Assembly: GCF_014287435.1 (NCBI RefSeq)
Contig: NZ_JACOPG010000001.1
Coordinates: 558,001 to 622,000, forward strand
Direction of reading: 5' to 3'
Length of the DNA stretch: 64,000 bases
DNA from: Roseburia lenta
GTDB taxonomy: Bacteria > Bacillota > Clostridia > Lachnospirales > Lachnospiraceae
This document shows positions 49,385 through 59,079 of this stretch, piece by piece. The notes beneath the pieces are model-generated. The model saw only the letters and a list, made by a program, of their open reading frames with translations. It ran no database searches and had not been told where the DNA came from. How positions within the stretch are numbered: position 1 is the stretch's first letter; each line of letters starts with the position of its first letter. The translations under genes were made by a program, and so were the position numbers.

Positions 49385-50006
49385 CCAGATTTTCTCCTCT
49401 CCTTGCCCCATTCTCTATGATCGCAGTATCTACATCCTTCTCATACTTGCGCATTTCCACCTGGATCGGTGTCGGATCATGGGTCAATTTCTTCTTGCCA
49501 AAATGGTTATAAAAGAATAAGATTCCCACCGCAAGTCCGATCGAATATGCAATCTCCAGCGGACTGACCGCAGGCTTTTTGCTTCCCATGACCTGCAAAT
49601 AAAAACGGTCAAAGAGTTCCGTGATACTGATATCGTTGTGAAATGCCATGATGGCAAAGGCTGCTCCGACAAAGAGCAGTACGCAAAGGAATCCCGTCTT
49701 TGCCCCTTGCATAAAGGGCTCCGGCTCCTTGCTCCGATACTCCATGATGACATCGGTTTCGCCCAGACTCACCACAGTCAGTTTAGGATAAAAGCTGTGG
49801 ATCTCCTCGACCACCTTGGTAATGGATACAGGCATATTGCCCGGATGTTTGAAATGGTAAACGGCATGTGCCTTTACCCTCGCTAATATATCACTGTTAC
49901 TGCACTCTATCCCGCCCAGATCCTTGATGTAAAAATCCGCTTCATAGCGCAGGGCAGACCGGTCTAATTTGATATAGAGGGTCTCGTTGTTTCCATCATA
50001 TCCCAT
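49374..50006 (-). CDS. spoVAA: stage V sporulation protein AA
   Basis: This 210-residue protein has an N-terminal soluble domain (TLYIKLDRSALRYEADFYIK, VVEEIHSFYPKLTVVSLGE) and a C-terminal region with two helices (GFLCVLLFVGAAFAIMAFHN, EIAYSIGLAVGILFFYNHFG), as in SpoVAA. Upstream lie a GCATA box and a weak downstream element that could be a forespore sigma-G promoter. Confidence 0.85.
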   Translation of the reverse strand: MGYDGNNETLYIKLDRSALRYEADFYIKDLGGIECSNSDILARVKAHAVYHFKHPGNMPVSITKVVEEIHSFYPKLTVVSLGETDVIMEYRSKEPEPFMQGAKTGFLCVLLFVGAAFAIMAFHNDISITELFDRFYLQVMGSKKPAVSPLEIAYSIGLAVGILFFYNHFGKKKLTHDPTPIQVEMRKYEKDVDTAIIENGARRGENLDVS

Positions 50007-50073
50007 CTTGCCATCATTCCTTTCCTTTTCTAACTATTGTTTCCAGTTTTTCCGGCTCTATGCATTTTTTACA

Positions 50074-50103
50074 AAAGAAAAAGACCTGTCAGACTGACAG
50101 GTC
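50074..50103 (-). terminator. terminator of the zinc transporter operon
   Basis: GACCTGTCA (50083-50091) and TGACAGGTC (50095-50103) form a perfect 9-bp stem, followed on the minus strand by TTTTTC. It separates the ABC transporter from spoVAA. Confidence 0.88.
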
Positions 50104-50156
50104 TAAAGCCATTTGGGACACTCCTTGTGGCAAAAGGAACGTCTCTTACTTATTCC

Positions 50157-50969
50157 TTACTTATTCTTTCCATAAAAATAGGTTGCAAAATAGATCACAG
50201 ATGCCACGATCACGATCATAGGTCCGGTCGCCACATTGGTAAAATAAGAAATGACCAATCCCACGATTCCGGAAAAGAGACTAAAGATCACGGCATAGAG
50301 GTGATATTCCTGCATGTTGTCCGATATATTCCGGCTGGATGCCGCTGGCAGGATCAAAAGGGCATTGATGAGCAAAATACCGATCCACTTGATCGACAAT
50401 GTCACAATGAGCGCAATGATAATAGCAAAGATATCCTCCACCAGACGCACGGAAATATTGCGACTCTTTGCCAAGGATGCATGGATGCTGATAGCATTCA
50501 ACTTGTTGATGGCAAAGCACCAGAATACCAGAGTCACCGCAAAGATCAGGATCAGATAGATGATCTCCCGCGTAGAAATGCTCAGGATATCTCCCACCAA
50601 AATAGCGGAATACTTGCTAAAATTGCCCCCCTTGGATAGGATTGCCAGACCGATCGCCGTACTGCAGCTGGCAAAAACAGAAATGATGGTATCGGTCGCC
50701 GCCAGATTTTTACGGTTGATCTGATTGAGCAGAAAGGCAAATACAATGGCAAACAGCACCATGGACAGATTGGTGTCACTGATACCGCAGACCACGCCGA
50801 TCGCAATACCGGTCAGGGCAGAATGTCCCAGTGCATCCGAAAAATACGCCATCTTTTTATGGACGATCATAGTACCCAAGATACCTAAAAGCGGCGTAAT
50901 GATCAGGATGGCAAGAAAGGCACGACGCATAAAATCATATTGGAATAACTCTGTAAAATAACCTGTCAT
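50157..50969 (-). CDS. znuB: metal ABC transporter permease, ZnuB/TroC type
   Basis: This 270-residue protein has about eight hydrophobic helices and the ABC-3 permease signatures DALGHSALTGIAIGVVCGIS and IALIVTLSIKWIGILLINAL. It forms the membrane channel for zinc or manganese uptake with the ATPase and binding protein encoded upstream. Its start touches the ATPase stop. Which metal is carried is not proven. Confidence 0.85.
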   Translation of the reverse strand: MTGYFTELFQYDFMRRAFLAILIITPLLGILGTMIVHKKMAYFSDALGHSALTGIAIGVVCGISDTNLSMVLFAIVFAFLLNQINRKNLAATDTIISVFASCSTAIGLAILSKGGNFSKYSAILVGDILSISTREIIYLILIFAVTLVFWCFAINKLNAISIHASLAKSRNISVRLVEDIFAIIIALIVTLSIKWIGILLINALLILPAASSRNISDNMQEYHLYAVIFSLFSGIVGLVISYFTNVATGPMIVIVASVIYFATYFYGKNK

Positions 50970-51796
50970 TATGCTTCCTCCTTCTTTCCTTTATAGCCAG
51001 CCTCATAAGGGGCTTCTTTCGCTTCCACCTTGCGCACATGTCCTACATTGTTGCCATAGGCATAGGTCGCATCACCAAAGACGCGATGAAATGCCTGGCT
51101 TTCATAGACTTCCTTGGGATTGCCGTCTGCCGTGACGGTCTTATCGATCAGTACGACCTTATCGGCATACTTTGCCACATAGTCCAGATCATGTGAGATA
51201 ATGATGATCGCCATATCGTAATTTTTGCGCAGGTAATCCATCTTTTCATAGAAAAGATCCATACCGTTTTTGTCAATACCGGACACCGGCTCGTCCAAAA
51301 GCAAAAGATTTGGCTCGTCCATGACCGCAAGCGATAGTAAGACACGCTGCAATTCTCCACCGGAAAGTTTGCCGATCGGCTGGTCGATCAGATGGTCTGC
51401 CTCAAACTCTGCCAAGGCTTCCTTGATCTCCTGATATAACTTTTTATTCTTCAAAAAGACCGGATAATCATAGCGGAAACTCGTGATCAGATCATATACA
51501 TTCATGGGCGTATTTGGCTCTAAATTCAGTGACTGCGGCACATACCCGATCTTCATTTTTTTCATTTTTCCATTTTCGGTATCGGAAAAAGTAATACTTC
51601 CCGTATGGGGAATGTCCCCTAAGATCGCCTTGAGCAGGGTAGACTTTCCCGCACCATTTCGTCCGATGAGCGCCGTCAGGCTGCCACAGTGGATATGCAG
51701 ATTGATGTGTTCCAACACGACCTGATCGCCAAAGGACACGCCGATATCTTTCATCTTGATACAGTGAAAACCACATGGTTTTTTGATCTTATGCAT
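50969..51796 (-). CDS. znuC: metal ABC transporter ATP-binding protein, ZnuC type
   Basis: This 275-residue ATPase has Walker A GRNGAGKST, Q-loop YVPQSLN, signature KLSGGELQRV, Walker B NLLLLDEPVSGID and the switch histidine in IIISHDLDYV. It powers the transporter with the adjacent permease. Cytoplasmic, membrane-associated. Confidence 0.88.
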   Translation of the reverse strand: MHKIKKPCGFHCIKMKDIGVSFGDQVVLEHINLHIHCGSLTALIGRNGAGKSTLLKAILGDIPHTGSITFSDTENGKMKKMKIGYVPQSLNLEPNTPMNVYDLITSFRYDYPVFLKNKKLYQEIKEALAEFEADHLIDQPIGKLSGGELQRVLLSLAVMDEPNLLLLDEPVSGIDKNGMDLFYEKMDYLRKNYDMAIIIISHDLDYVAKYADKVVLIDKTVTADGNPKEVYESQAFHRVFGDATYAYGNNVGHVRKVEAKEAPYEAGYKGKKEEA

Positions 51797-51808
51797 AAAT
51801 ACTATCTC

Positions 51809-52717
51809 CTATCTCGCAGCAAAAGCCATCTGTATGGCATCCAAATTTTCCTGCATGTGCTCTATATAACTATCCTTGTCATAGTCTCCCCTGACCAGAG
51901 TCTCTACATAGACGGTATTGGCTGCGGTCTCTGCCTCCACCATATCGCCCATTTCCTTGCCATAGACATCATCCGCAAAAACGACCCGGATACGGTCTCC
52001 TGCAATGGCAGACATGACATCCGATACCTCGCCCGCACTGACCTGACGTTCCTCGTCCAGATCCAGGACATAGGATACTTCCAGCCCCAGATCCCTTGTC
52101 AGATATTCATAGGCTTCCTGGAAAAGGACCACAGACCGTCCCTTGGTATATTGGGTCATTTCTTCTTCCTGCTTTTCCAGCGCCTGTAATTTTTTCTGGT
52201 ATGCCTTGGCATTTTTTGCATATGCCTTGCTATGGTCTGCGTCCGCTGCCGCCAGCCCCTCTGCAATATTGTCTACCTGCTTTTCATGCAGGGCAACGCT
52301 CATCCATGCGTGGGCATTGTCCTCGATCAGATCCAGTCCCTGACTCGCATTGATGATGGTCAGATTCGGACATGCCTTTGCCACATCGGTAAGAAAGTTT
52401 TCGATACCGCCACCATTAACGATAAAAACATCCGCCGTCTGCAAAAGTTTCATGTCTTCCGGTGTCAGTTGGTAATCATGCAGGCAGCCGGTCTGCGGCT
52501 CGCTCAGATTTTCCAAATGTATGCCTTCCACGCCATCACAGACATTTAAGGCTGCGATATACATAGGGTAAAAGGATGTGACCACGGTCAGATCCTCTGC
52601 CTTAGCATTTTTTTCCTGTTTCTGATAAATAAAAAAAGTACAGCCAAATGCCACCACAAAAATGGCGGCAAGCAGCGCACTCACAAATAATCCTTTATGC
52701 CTCTTCTTCATTCTCAA
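51809..52717 (-). CDS. znuA: metal ABC transporter substrate-binding protein, ZnuA type
   Basis: This 302-residue protein has a membrane signal (about 9-30, LFVSALLAAIFVVAFGCTFF); the AFGC sequence is a poor lipobox, so it may be anchored by the helix. Metal ligand candidates are His in GCLHDYQLTP, His in DNAHAWMS, Glu in VLFQEAYEYL and Asp in VFADDVYGKEM. The acidic or His-rich loop of many ZnuA proteins is absent. It overlaps engB by 23 bases, so the transporter lies in the clp/engB run. Confidence 0.82.
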   Translation of the reverse strand: MRMKKRHKGLFVSALLAAIFVVAFGCTFFIYQKQEKNAKAEDLTVVTSFYPMYIAALNVCDGVEGIHLENLSEPQTGCLHDYQLTPEDMKLLQTADVFIVNGGGIENFLTDVAKACPNLTIINASQGLDLIEDNAHAWMSVALHEKQVDNIAEGLAAADADHSKAYAKNAKAYQKKLQALEKQEEEMTQYTKGRSVVLFQEAYEYLTRDLGLEVSYVLDLDEERQVSAGEVSDVMSAIAGDRIRVVFADDVYGKEMGDMVEAETAANTVYVETLVRGDYDKDSYIEHMQENLDAIQMAFAAR

Positions 52718-53294
52718 TCACCTGATCCATAAAATCCCAGATTATATCTCTTCCCTGTTTTGTCTCCGCAGAAAATGGAACGATAATAGTCTCTTTATCC
52801 GCGCCCAATCCCTGACGGATGATCTTGATCTGTTTATCAATCTGGCTTCGTTTGATCTTGTCCAACTTGGTTGCAATGACGATCGGATCATATCCTACAT
52901 ATGCCATCCACTCAAACATCTGCTTGTCATTGGCAGACGGTGCATGCCGGATATCGACCAGAAGAAAGACCGCACGCAGTTTTTCTGAAGTGTTCAGATA
53001 GCGCTCGATCATCTGCCCCCATGCCTCCCGTTCTTTTTCGGAAGCCTTGGCATAGCCATAACCCGGCAGATCTACCAGATAGATTTCTTTATTGATATTG
53101 TAAAAATTGATCGTCTGTGTCTTGCCCGGCTGTGCCGATGTCCGCGCCAATGACTTACGCATCATCAGCGCATTGATCAGTGACGATTTGCCGACATTGG
53201 ATTTGCCCGCAAATGCCACTTCCGGCAGTTTATTGTCCGGAAGCATACTCGTCACGCCACAGACCGTCTCCAGTTCCACATTCTTAATGACCAT
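52695..53294 (-). CDS. engB: ribosome biogenesis GTPase EngB (YsxC)
   Basis: This 199-residue GTPase acts in large ribosomal subunit assembly. It has G1 GKSNVGKSSLINAL, G2 region SAQPGKTQTINFY, G3 VDLPGYGYAKAS and G4 ATKLDKIKR, with the C-terminal PFSAETKQGRDIIW. It directly follows clpX (shared base); in Bacillus, lon lies between them. Confidence 0.93.
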   Translation of the reverse strand: MVIKNVELETVCGVTSMLPDNKLPEVAFAGKSNVGKSSLINALMMRKSLARTSAQPGKTQTINFYNINKEIYLVDLPGYGYAKASEKEREAWGQMIERYLNTSEKLRAVFLLVDIRHAPSANDKQMFEWMAYVGYDPIVIATKLDKIKRSQIDKQIKIIRQGLGADKETIIVPFSAETKQGRDIIWDFMDQVIENEEEA

Positions 53295-54628
53295 TATGCA
53301 CTCTTCTCCTGCTCTTCTCCGATGGCTGTAATGCTTCCGCTTTTGTCCTCCAAGAGGAGATTTTCATCCACCATCTCTTTGGTAACATGCACGCTTGTGA
53401 TCGTCTTATCGGATGGTACTTCGTACATGGAATCCATCATGACGTTCTCCAAGATCGCACGCAATCCTCTCGCACCTGTCTTACGCTCGATGGACTTTCT
53501 GGCAACCTCAACCAGGGCATCATGATCGAAAGCCAAGTCCACATCATCCATCTTAAAAAGTGCCTGATACTGCTTGACCAGACTGTTCTTCGGCTCGGTC
53601 AGAACACGCACCATATCTTCCTCCGTCAGTTCCTGTAAGGAAACATTGATCGGCACACGTCCGATAAACTCAGGGATCAAACCAAACTTGATGAAATCCT
53701 GCGGCAATACCTGCTTTAAGAGCGTAGAAAGGTCATCCTGATTGCGCTCCTTGGTCTCTGACTGGAAACCAATGACATTGCTGTCTAATCGCTCAGAAAT
53801 GATCTTGTCCAGACCTTCAAAAGCCCCACCACAGATAAAGAGGATATTCTTGGTGTCGATGGAGATCAACTCCTGCTGCGGATGCTTGCGTCCACCCTTT
53901 GGCGGCACGCTGGCAACCGTACCCTCGATCAACTTGAGGAGTGCCTGCTGCACACCTTCACCGGAGACATCTCTGGTAATGGAAACATTTTCGGATTTCT
54001 TGGTGATCTTATCGATCTCATCAATATAGACAATGCCCATCTCGGCTGCCTGGATATCAAAATCTGCTGCCTGGATCAACTTGAGCAGGATGTTCTCTAC
54101 ATCTTCACCTACATAACCTGCCTCTGTCAGTGTCGTAGCATCTGCGATGGCAAACGGTACGCCAAGGACACGGGCAAGTGTCTGTGCCAACAATGTCTTT
54201 CCGCTACCGGTCGGTCCCAACATGAGGACATTGCTCTTTTGCAATTCCACATCAATGTCCTGTCCGGATGTGATGCGCTTGTAATGATTATACACTGCGA
54301 CGGAAAGTACCTTTTTTGCCTCATCCTGACCGATGACATAATCATCCAGAAAGGCTTTAAGTTCCTGTGGAGTCAAAAGATTGATCTCAAATTCCTCATT
54401 TGCCTTTCTTTTAGCGTCTGAATGTTTTCCTTCCTGCTCCGGCTCATCATACTCCGGCATCAGTCCCTTTTCCATTAAATCTTCTTCTATGATCTCTGTG
54501 CAGATGTCCACACATTCATCGCAGATAAACGCCCCATTGGGTCCCGCGATCAACTTGTGTACCTGATTTTGTGTTTTGCCACAAAAGGAACATCTGACCA
54601 TCTTATCGTCATTCATTCTTCCTGCCAT
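53294..54628 (-). CDS. clpX: ClpX unfoldase
   Basis: This 444-residue AAA+ ATPase feeds substrates to ClpP. It has a zinc-binding domain ([15 protein letters not shown]...CDECVDIC), Walker [18 protein letters not shown], pore loop YVGEDVEN, Walker [11 protein letters not shown] and the IGF loop that contacts ClpP (FQSETKERN region precedes it as VIGFQS). MNDDKMVRC is an alternative start. Confidence 0.95.
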   Translation of the reverse strand: MAGRMNDDKMVRCSFCGKTQNQVHKLIAGPNGAFICDECVDICTEIIEEDLMEKGLMPEYDEPEQEGKHSDAKRKANEEFEINLLTPQELKAFLDDYVIGQDEAKKVLSVAVYNHYKRITSGQDIDVELQKSNVLMLGPTGSGKTLLAQTLARVLGVPFAIADATTLTEAGYVGEDVENILLKLIQAADFDIQAAEMGIVYIDEIDKITKKSENVSITRDVSGEGVQQALLKLIEGTVASVPPKGGRKHPQQELISIDTKNILFICGGAFEGLDKIISERLDSNVIGFQSETKERNQDDLSTLLKQVLPQDFIKFGLIPEFIGRVPINVSLQELTEEDMVRVLTEPKNSLVKQYQALFKMDDVDLAFDHDALVEVARKSIERKTGARGLRAILENVMMDSMYEVPSDKTITSVHVTKEMVDENLLLEDKSGSITAIGEEQEKSA

Positions 54629-54662
54629 TTTACTTCTCTCATTTCCTTATGATATGCACATT

Positions 54663-54688
54663 GAGGGTATCCCATATGGGGTACCCTC
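54663..54688. other. inverted repeat between clpP and clpX
   Basis: GAGGGTATCCCATATGGGGTACCCTC forms a near-perfect hairpin without a clear T run. It may be an attenuator or processing site between clpP and clpX. No evidence beyond the fold. Confidence 0.4.
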
Positions 54689-54695
54689 TTATGCA

Positions 54696-55280
54696 TTACT
54701 CTTTCTTTGTGATGATTCCATCGATCAAGCCATAATCTAGGGCTTCATCTGCGCTCATCCAATGATCTCTTTCTGTGTCTGCTGCCACAACTTCGTATGG
54801 CTTTCCTGTGTTGTCTGCTAACATCTGATTCAACTTTTTCTTTGTCTTTAAGATGTTCTCTGCAGCGATCTGGATCTCTGTTGCCTGACCCTTGGCACCA
54901 CCGGATGGCTGGTGAATCATGACTTCCGCATTTGGAAGTGCAAAACGTTTGCCCTTGGCACCACCGGCTAAGAGGAATGCTCCCATACTTGCCGCCATAC
55001 CAATACAAATCGTAGATACATCACACTTGATATACTGCATGGTGTCATAGATGGCCATGCCCGCAGTCACCATTCCGCCCGGGGAATTGATGTAAAGATG
55101 GATGTCCTTGCTCGGGTCTTCTGACTCCAAGAACAATAACTGTGCAACTACAAGACTTGCAGTTGTCTCGTTTACTTCCTCCCCCAGAAAGATAATTCTA
55201 TCTTTCAGCAATCTGGAATAGATATCGTAGGAACGTTCTCCCCTACTATTCTGCTCAATGACATAAGGTATTGTTGCCAT
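54696..55280 (-). CDS. clpP: ATP-dependent Clp protease proteolytic subunit
   Basis: This 194-residue serine protease has the catalytic Ser98 in [14 protein letters not shown], His123 in [13 protein letters not shown] and the Asp in the [13 protein letters not shown] region. It forms the degradation chamber used by ClpX and, through MecA, ClpC. It lies between tig and clpX as in most Firmicutes. Confidence 0.96.
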   Translation of the reverse strand: MATIPYVIEQNSRGERSYDIYSRLLKDRIIFLGEEVNETTASLVVAQLLFLESEDPSKDIHLYINSPGGMVTAGMAIYDTMQYIKCDVSTICIGMAASMGAFLLAGGAKGKRFALPNAEVMIHQPSGGAKGQATEIQIAAENILKTKKKLNQMLADNTGKPYEVVAADTERDHWMSADEALDYGLIDGIITKKE

Positions 55281-55317
55281 ATTATGAACCTCTCTTTCCT
55301 GACCTTATTACGTCTGA

Positions 55318-56724
55318 TTACTCAGCGTCTTTTGTCTCGTCAGCCTTCTTAGTTGTCTTCTTCGCTGTTGTCTTTTTTGCGGTAGTCTTCTTTGCCGGCT
55401 CTTTCTCTTCGTCAGCGGCTGCCTTCTTTGTGGTTCTCTTTGCTCTTTCCTTGACATTCTCCATGATGAAGTCTGCTGCCTTCTGGATAGCGATATCCTT
55501 CTTCATAGATTCTCTCTCAGCATCCTGGATGTATTCCTTAACCTTATCAACTTCCATGCCGTATGCTGCTGCCATCTTTTCGATCTCAGCATCTACATCA
55601 GCATCGGTAACTTCAAGATTTTCGTCCTTAGCGATCTGCTCTAATACGAGTGAAGACTGGATTCTCTTAACAGCATCCGGGCGAACCTGCTCCTTGAACT
55701 TATCCATGGTCATGCCGGTAAACTGCATATACTGCTCCATAGAAAGTCCCTGCTGCATCATGTTATTTGCAAAATCATTGATCATGCTGTTAACCTGATT
55801 GTCGATCATTGCTTCTGGGATGTCCATCTTAGCATCATCGATGATCTTTTCGATTGCTTCATCTTCCTTTGTACGATGCGCATCTGCTTCCTTGCGCTCT
55901 GTCAGTTTCTTCTTGACATCTTCCTTGTACTCAGCAAGAGTATCGAACTCAGATACATCCTGTGCGAACTCATCATCAAGTTCCGGTAATTCCTTAGCCT
56001 TTACTTCATGGATCTTAACCTTGAATACTGCTGGCTTGCCGGCAAGTTCCTCTGCCTGATACTGCTCTGGGAATGTAACATTTACTTCTACGTCGTCTCC
56101 GGCAACCTTGCCTACTAACTGATCTTCAAAGGTATCAATGAAAGAATGAGATCCGATCTCTAAGTCGTAGTTCTCGCCCTTTCCGCCTTCAAATGCTACA
56201 TCATCTACAAATCCTTCAAAATCGATCACTGCGGTATCGCCATTCTCGATCGGACGCTCTACAGAAACAGTTCTTGCGTTGTTGTTTCTCTGTGTCTCGA
56301 CCTCTGCGTCTACTTCTTCATCAGAAACGCTTGTGTCGATCTTGGTAACGGTAACGCCCTTATACTTGCCAAGTGTAACTTCCGGCTTAACAGCAACTTC
56401 TGCTGTATAGATAAATGGCTTGCCCTTCTCTAACTGTACGACATCGATAGATGGCTGTGAAACGATCTCAAGACCGCTCTCGTCATATGCCTCAGGATAT
56501 GTCTCCTGTAAAAGGATGTTGGCTGCATCTTCGTAGAATACTTCTACGCCATACATCTTCTCAACCATGGCTCTCGGAACCTTGCCCTTACGGAATCCCG
56601 GCATAGAGATGCTCTTCTTCTGCTTGTTGTATGCAGCGTCAAGTGCCTTCTCTAAACGCTCAGCCTCAATCTCAACTGTGAGTTTTGCCATATTCTTCTC
56701 TAATGTTTCAACCTGTACACTCAT
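55318..56724 (-). CDS. tig: trigger factor
   Basis: This 468-residue ribosome-bound chaperone and peptidyl-prolyl isomerase has the ribosome-binding loop MPGFRKGKVPRAMVEKMYG, the FKBP-like domain (NGDTAVIDFEGFVDDVAFEG, about 155-245) and a helical C-terminal domain. The last ~35 residues are a repetitive Lys/Thr/Ala tail (KKTTAKKTTAKKTTKK), unusual in length. It is the first gene of the tig-clpP-clpX-engB run. Confidence 0.95.
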   Translation of the reverse strand: MSVQVETLEKNMAKLTVEIEAERLEKALDAAYNKQKKSISMPGFRKGKVPRAMVEKMYGVEVFYEDAANILLQETYPEAYDESGLEIVSQPSIDVVQLEKGKPFIYTAEVAVKPEVTLGKYKGVTVTKIDTSVSDEEVDAEVETQRNNNARTVSVERPIENGDTAVIDFEGFVDDVAFEGGKGENYDLEIGSHSFIDTFEDQLVGKVAGDDVEVNVTFPEQYQAEELAGKPAVFKVKIHEVKAKELPELDDEFAQDVSEFDTLAEYKEDVKKKLTERKEADAHRTKEDEAIEKIIDDAKMDIPEAMIDNQVNSMINDFANNMMQQGLSMEQYMQFTGMTMDKFKEQVRPDAVKRIQSSLVLEQIAKDENLEVTDADVDAEIEKMAAAYGMEVDKVKEYIQDAERESMKKDIAIQKAADFIMENVKERAKRTTKKAAADEEKEPAKKTTAKKTTAKKTTKKADETKDAE

Positions 56725-56769
56725 TTAATTCATTTCCTCCTTAAAATTGTAACTCATGTACTAATCACC

Positions 56770-56790
56770 TATAATAGAACCTCTATTATA
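56770..56790. promoter_or_regulatory. 21-bp palindrome upstream of tig
   Basis: TATAATAGA and TCTATTATA flank ACC to give a perfect palindrome in the tig leader, about 45 bases before the start. Each arm contains a TATAAT-like box, so it may be both promoter and operator. It fits neither the CIRCE nor the CtsR consensus. Confidence 0.5.
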
Positions 56791-56868
56791 AAAAGGACAT
56801 TCAGCCCTTGTGCAGTCATTGGGATATTATATCACACCATATTTTAAATAGCAATAAGGAAAACCAAT

Positions 56869-56912
56869 GAAAAATAGGGGCTTTTCAAGGCATCCAGACC
56901 TCGAAAAACCCC
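56869..56912 (-). terminator. terminator of the radical SAM gene
   Basis: A long stem of 14 near-complete pairs (56877-56890 with 56899-56912) is followed on the minus strand by TATTTTTC. It separates the radical SAM gene from tig. Confidence 0.85.
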
Positions 56913-56933
56913 ATTTATTTTTCCTGTCAAAAA

Positions 56934-58304
56934 TTATGCTTGTGTTTGATTTGCCGGGTTGCGGGAACTGTCTTTCCACAGCCGTTCTGCGGTCGGTGTC
57001 CAGTTCTTTGCGTAGTCCTCACATTTAGCACATAGATGCTCTACCGTCTCCGGTGACTGCAAGTCTGTGGAACGTGCCCCTGTGGCTTCTACCATCTTTT
57101 GCAGAGCCTCCGGGTTTTCCAACATCGGACATGGGCGCAGATGGTTGTCGTTGAACGGCTGACCATCATGATATGCCATAAAGATCGGTGACTGTAATAC
57201 CTCAAGCAGAGTATTGTGGCGGATATTGGTATTGGAATAATGGATAAATACACAAGGATCACAATCTCCGTTGGCATTGATATGTAGATAGCGTCTGCCT
57301 CCGGCGATACAGCCGCCCACATATTCTCCATCGTTCTGGAAGTCCATGGCAAAGAGCGGTTTTGTCACACGCACCTCCCGGATCTTGTGGTACATATATT
57401 CTCTCTGCTCCGGTGTCGGCAGAAGTTCCGGTGCTGCATCATTTCCGACCGGCATATAGTGGAAATACCATGCAAAGTAAGCCCCCCAGTCGATCATCTG
57501 GTCAAAAAATGCATCACTGGCAATGGAATCTAAGTTCTGGCTGGTATAGCAGCAACTGATACCAAACGGAAGTTTTCTTTCTTTCAAATATCCCATCGCG
57601 CGGACAGCCTTTTCATAAGTACCGTTTCCACGTCTGCCATCCGTTGCCTCCTCAAATCCCTCAACAGAGATCGCAGGCACCAGATTTTTGACATCCAGCA
57701 TCTGATCTGCAAACTCTTCATCGATCAGAGTACCGTTGGTAAAGGTCAGGAACTGACAATCATGGTGTTTTCTGCAAAGTGCGATCAGATCTTTCTTGCG
57801 CACAAGCGGTTCGCCACCGGTATAGATATAAAAATATACGCCCAGTTCCTTGCCCTGCATGATGATGGAATCGATCTCATCAAATGTCAGGTTCAGTTTG
57901 TTGCCATACTCTGCCGCCCAACAACCGGTACATTTTAAGTTGCAGGCAGAAGTCGGATCCAAAAGGATCGCCCACGGGATATTGCAGTTATATTTCTTGC
58001 GCATTTCCTCCTGGGTCTGCCAGCCGATAAAGTTGGCATTGAGGAAGAAATTCTCAAACATGGCTTTGACGACCTCGGTATCAGTATCCTTTAATACACG
58101 CATCATCAACTGATTCATGTTATTGTCCGGATCGTCGATGACCCGACGAAATGCCTCTCTTTGCTTTCCCATCATATTCGGATCATCGCCTGCAAACTGA
58201 TCGACGATGTCGAGTAATTTGACAAGATTCTTTTCCGGATCTTTTTCAATATATCCGAATGCTTTTTTCAGTCCAAATTGAACTAATTTACTTGATCTGT
58301 TCAT
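56934..58304 (-). CDS. radical SAM protein, TetR-linked
   Basis: Start MNRSSKLVQFGLKKAFGYIE at 58304 fits the family; the frame stays open to 58412. The 456-residue protein has CNLKCTGCWAAEYG (CxxxCxxC cluster site), YTGGEPLVRK, AISVEGFEEATDGRRG and a C-terminal Cys region (NANGDCDPCVFIHYSN, CPMLENP, CAKCEDY) like SPASM-type proteins. Substrate unknown. It follows a TetR-type gene, an arrangement common in Lachnospiraceae, so regulation by it is likely. Confidence 0.82.
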   Translation of the reverse strand: MNRSSKLVQFGLKKAFGYIEKDPEKNLVKLLDIVDQFAGDDPNMMGKQREAFRRVIDDPDNNMNQLMMRVLKDTDTEVVKAMFENFFLNANFIGWQTQEEMRKKYNCNIPWAILLDPTSACNLKCTGCWAAEYGNKLNLTFDEIDSIIMQGKELGVYFYIYTGGEPLVRKKDLIALCRKHHDCQFLTFTNGTLIDEEFADQMLDVKNLVPAISVEGFEEATDGRRGNGTYEKAVRAMGYLKERKLPFGISCCYTSQNLDSIASDAFFDQMIDWGAYFAWYFHYMPVGNDAAPELLPTPEQREYMYHKIREVRVTKPLFAMDFQNDGEYVGGCIAGGRRYLHINANGDCDPCVFIHYSNTNIRHNTLLEVLQSPIFMAYHDGQPFNDNHLRPCPMLENPEALQKMVEATGARSTDLQSPETVEHLCAKCEDYAKNWTPTAERLWKDSSRNPANQTQA

Positions 58305-58423
58305 ATGAAACACCAGCCATTTCCTTAAATTTTTTATTACTATAACGCTGGTCGTTCCTTCATAAAACAGACAAAATGCCCCGATGTCTAAAATTTTGAC
58401 ACCAAGGCACATTTGTAGTAATT

Positions 58424-58990
58424 TTATACATTTTTGTCCTGGAAGGTGACCAGGGTACTCTGTAAACTACCCTCCATAAAATGGACATAATCACTCAGGC
58501 GCACCGTTTCTTCATCCGGCATGCCCTCATCCAGCCAATCCAAAAAGAAATTGACGATCATGCGCGTATAGACATGTTCGATGAATTCGGCCTTGCCCTC
58601 CGCCAAAGTCTCTGCCTCCTCATAGGTCAGGATCAGTTTGTGGATGGCGGGCAGCATCTGCCGGTAAATAAACTGCTCATAATAAAGACGGTTCTGCGAA
58701 TCGTAGGCATGTAAGACCTGCTGTCCACGAAAACGGAAAAAGACGAACAACTGCTGCAACTGCTCTTTCCAGTCTGCATCCGTCTTGTCATAACGCTCTA
58801 AGAATTTCTTTAACTCATTATCCAGCGTCCACTCCATCAGATCATAAATATCTGCGAAATGATAGTAAAATGTCTGCCGGTTGATACCGCATTTTTCTGC
58901 CAGATCCTTAACCGTGATATGGTCGATCGTGTGCTCCTGTAACAATTCCATAAAAGTATCTGCAATGGCAGCCTTTGTAAACTCTTTCAT
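58424..58990 (-). CDS. TetR-family regulator
   Basis: Start MKEFTKAAIADTFMELLQEH at 58990; five upstream codons are possible. The 188-residue protein has the TetR helix-turn-helix ITVKDLAEKCGINRQTFYYH (about 25-45) and a DhaS-like C-terminal helical domain (FIEHVYTRMIVNFFLDWLDE). It probably controls the radical SAM gene just downstream; its ligand is unknown. Confidence 0.85.
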   Translation of the reverse strand: MKEFTKAAIADTFMELLQEHTIDHITVKDLAEKCGINRQTFYYHFADIYDLMEWTLDNELKKFLERYDKTDADWKEQLQQLFVFFRFRGQQVLHAYDSQNRLYYEQFIYRQMLPAIHKLILTYEEAETLAEGKAEFIEHVYTRMIVNFFLDWLDEGMPDEETVRLSDYVHFMEGSLQSTLVTFQDKNV

Positions 58991-59079
58991 GTATGTATCC
59001 CTCACATTTTTTTTATAAAGGAAAAGAAAAAAGCGGCCCCGGGATAGTCCCGAGGCTGCTCTCTAAGGTCTGGGCAAAC

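Noticed and set aside
53294..53300. Loss of lon between clpX and engB as a deletion
   Set aside because: Many clostridial genomes lack lon at this place. The clpX and engB genes are intact and tightly coupled, so nothing suggests a recent deletion.
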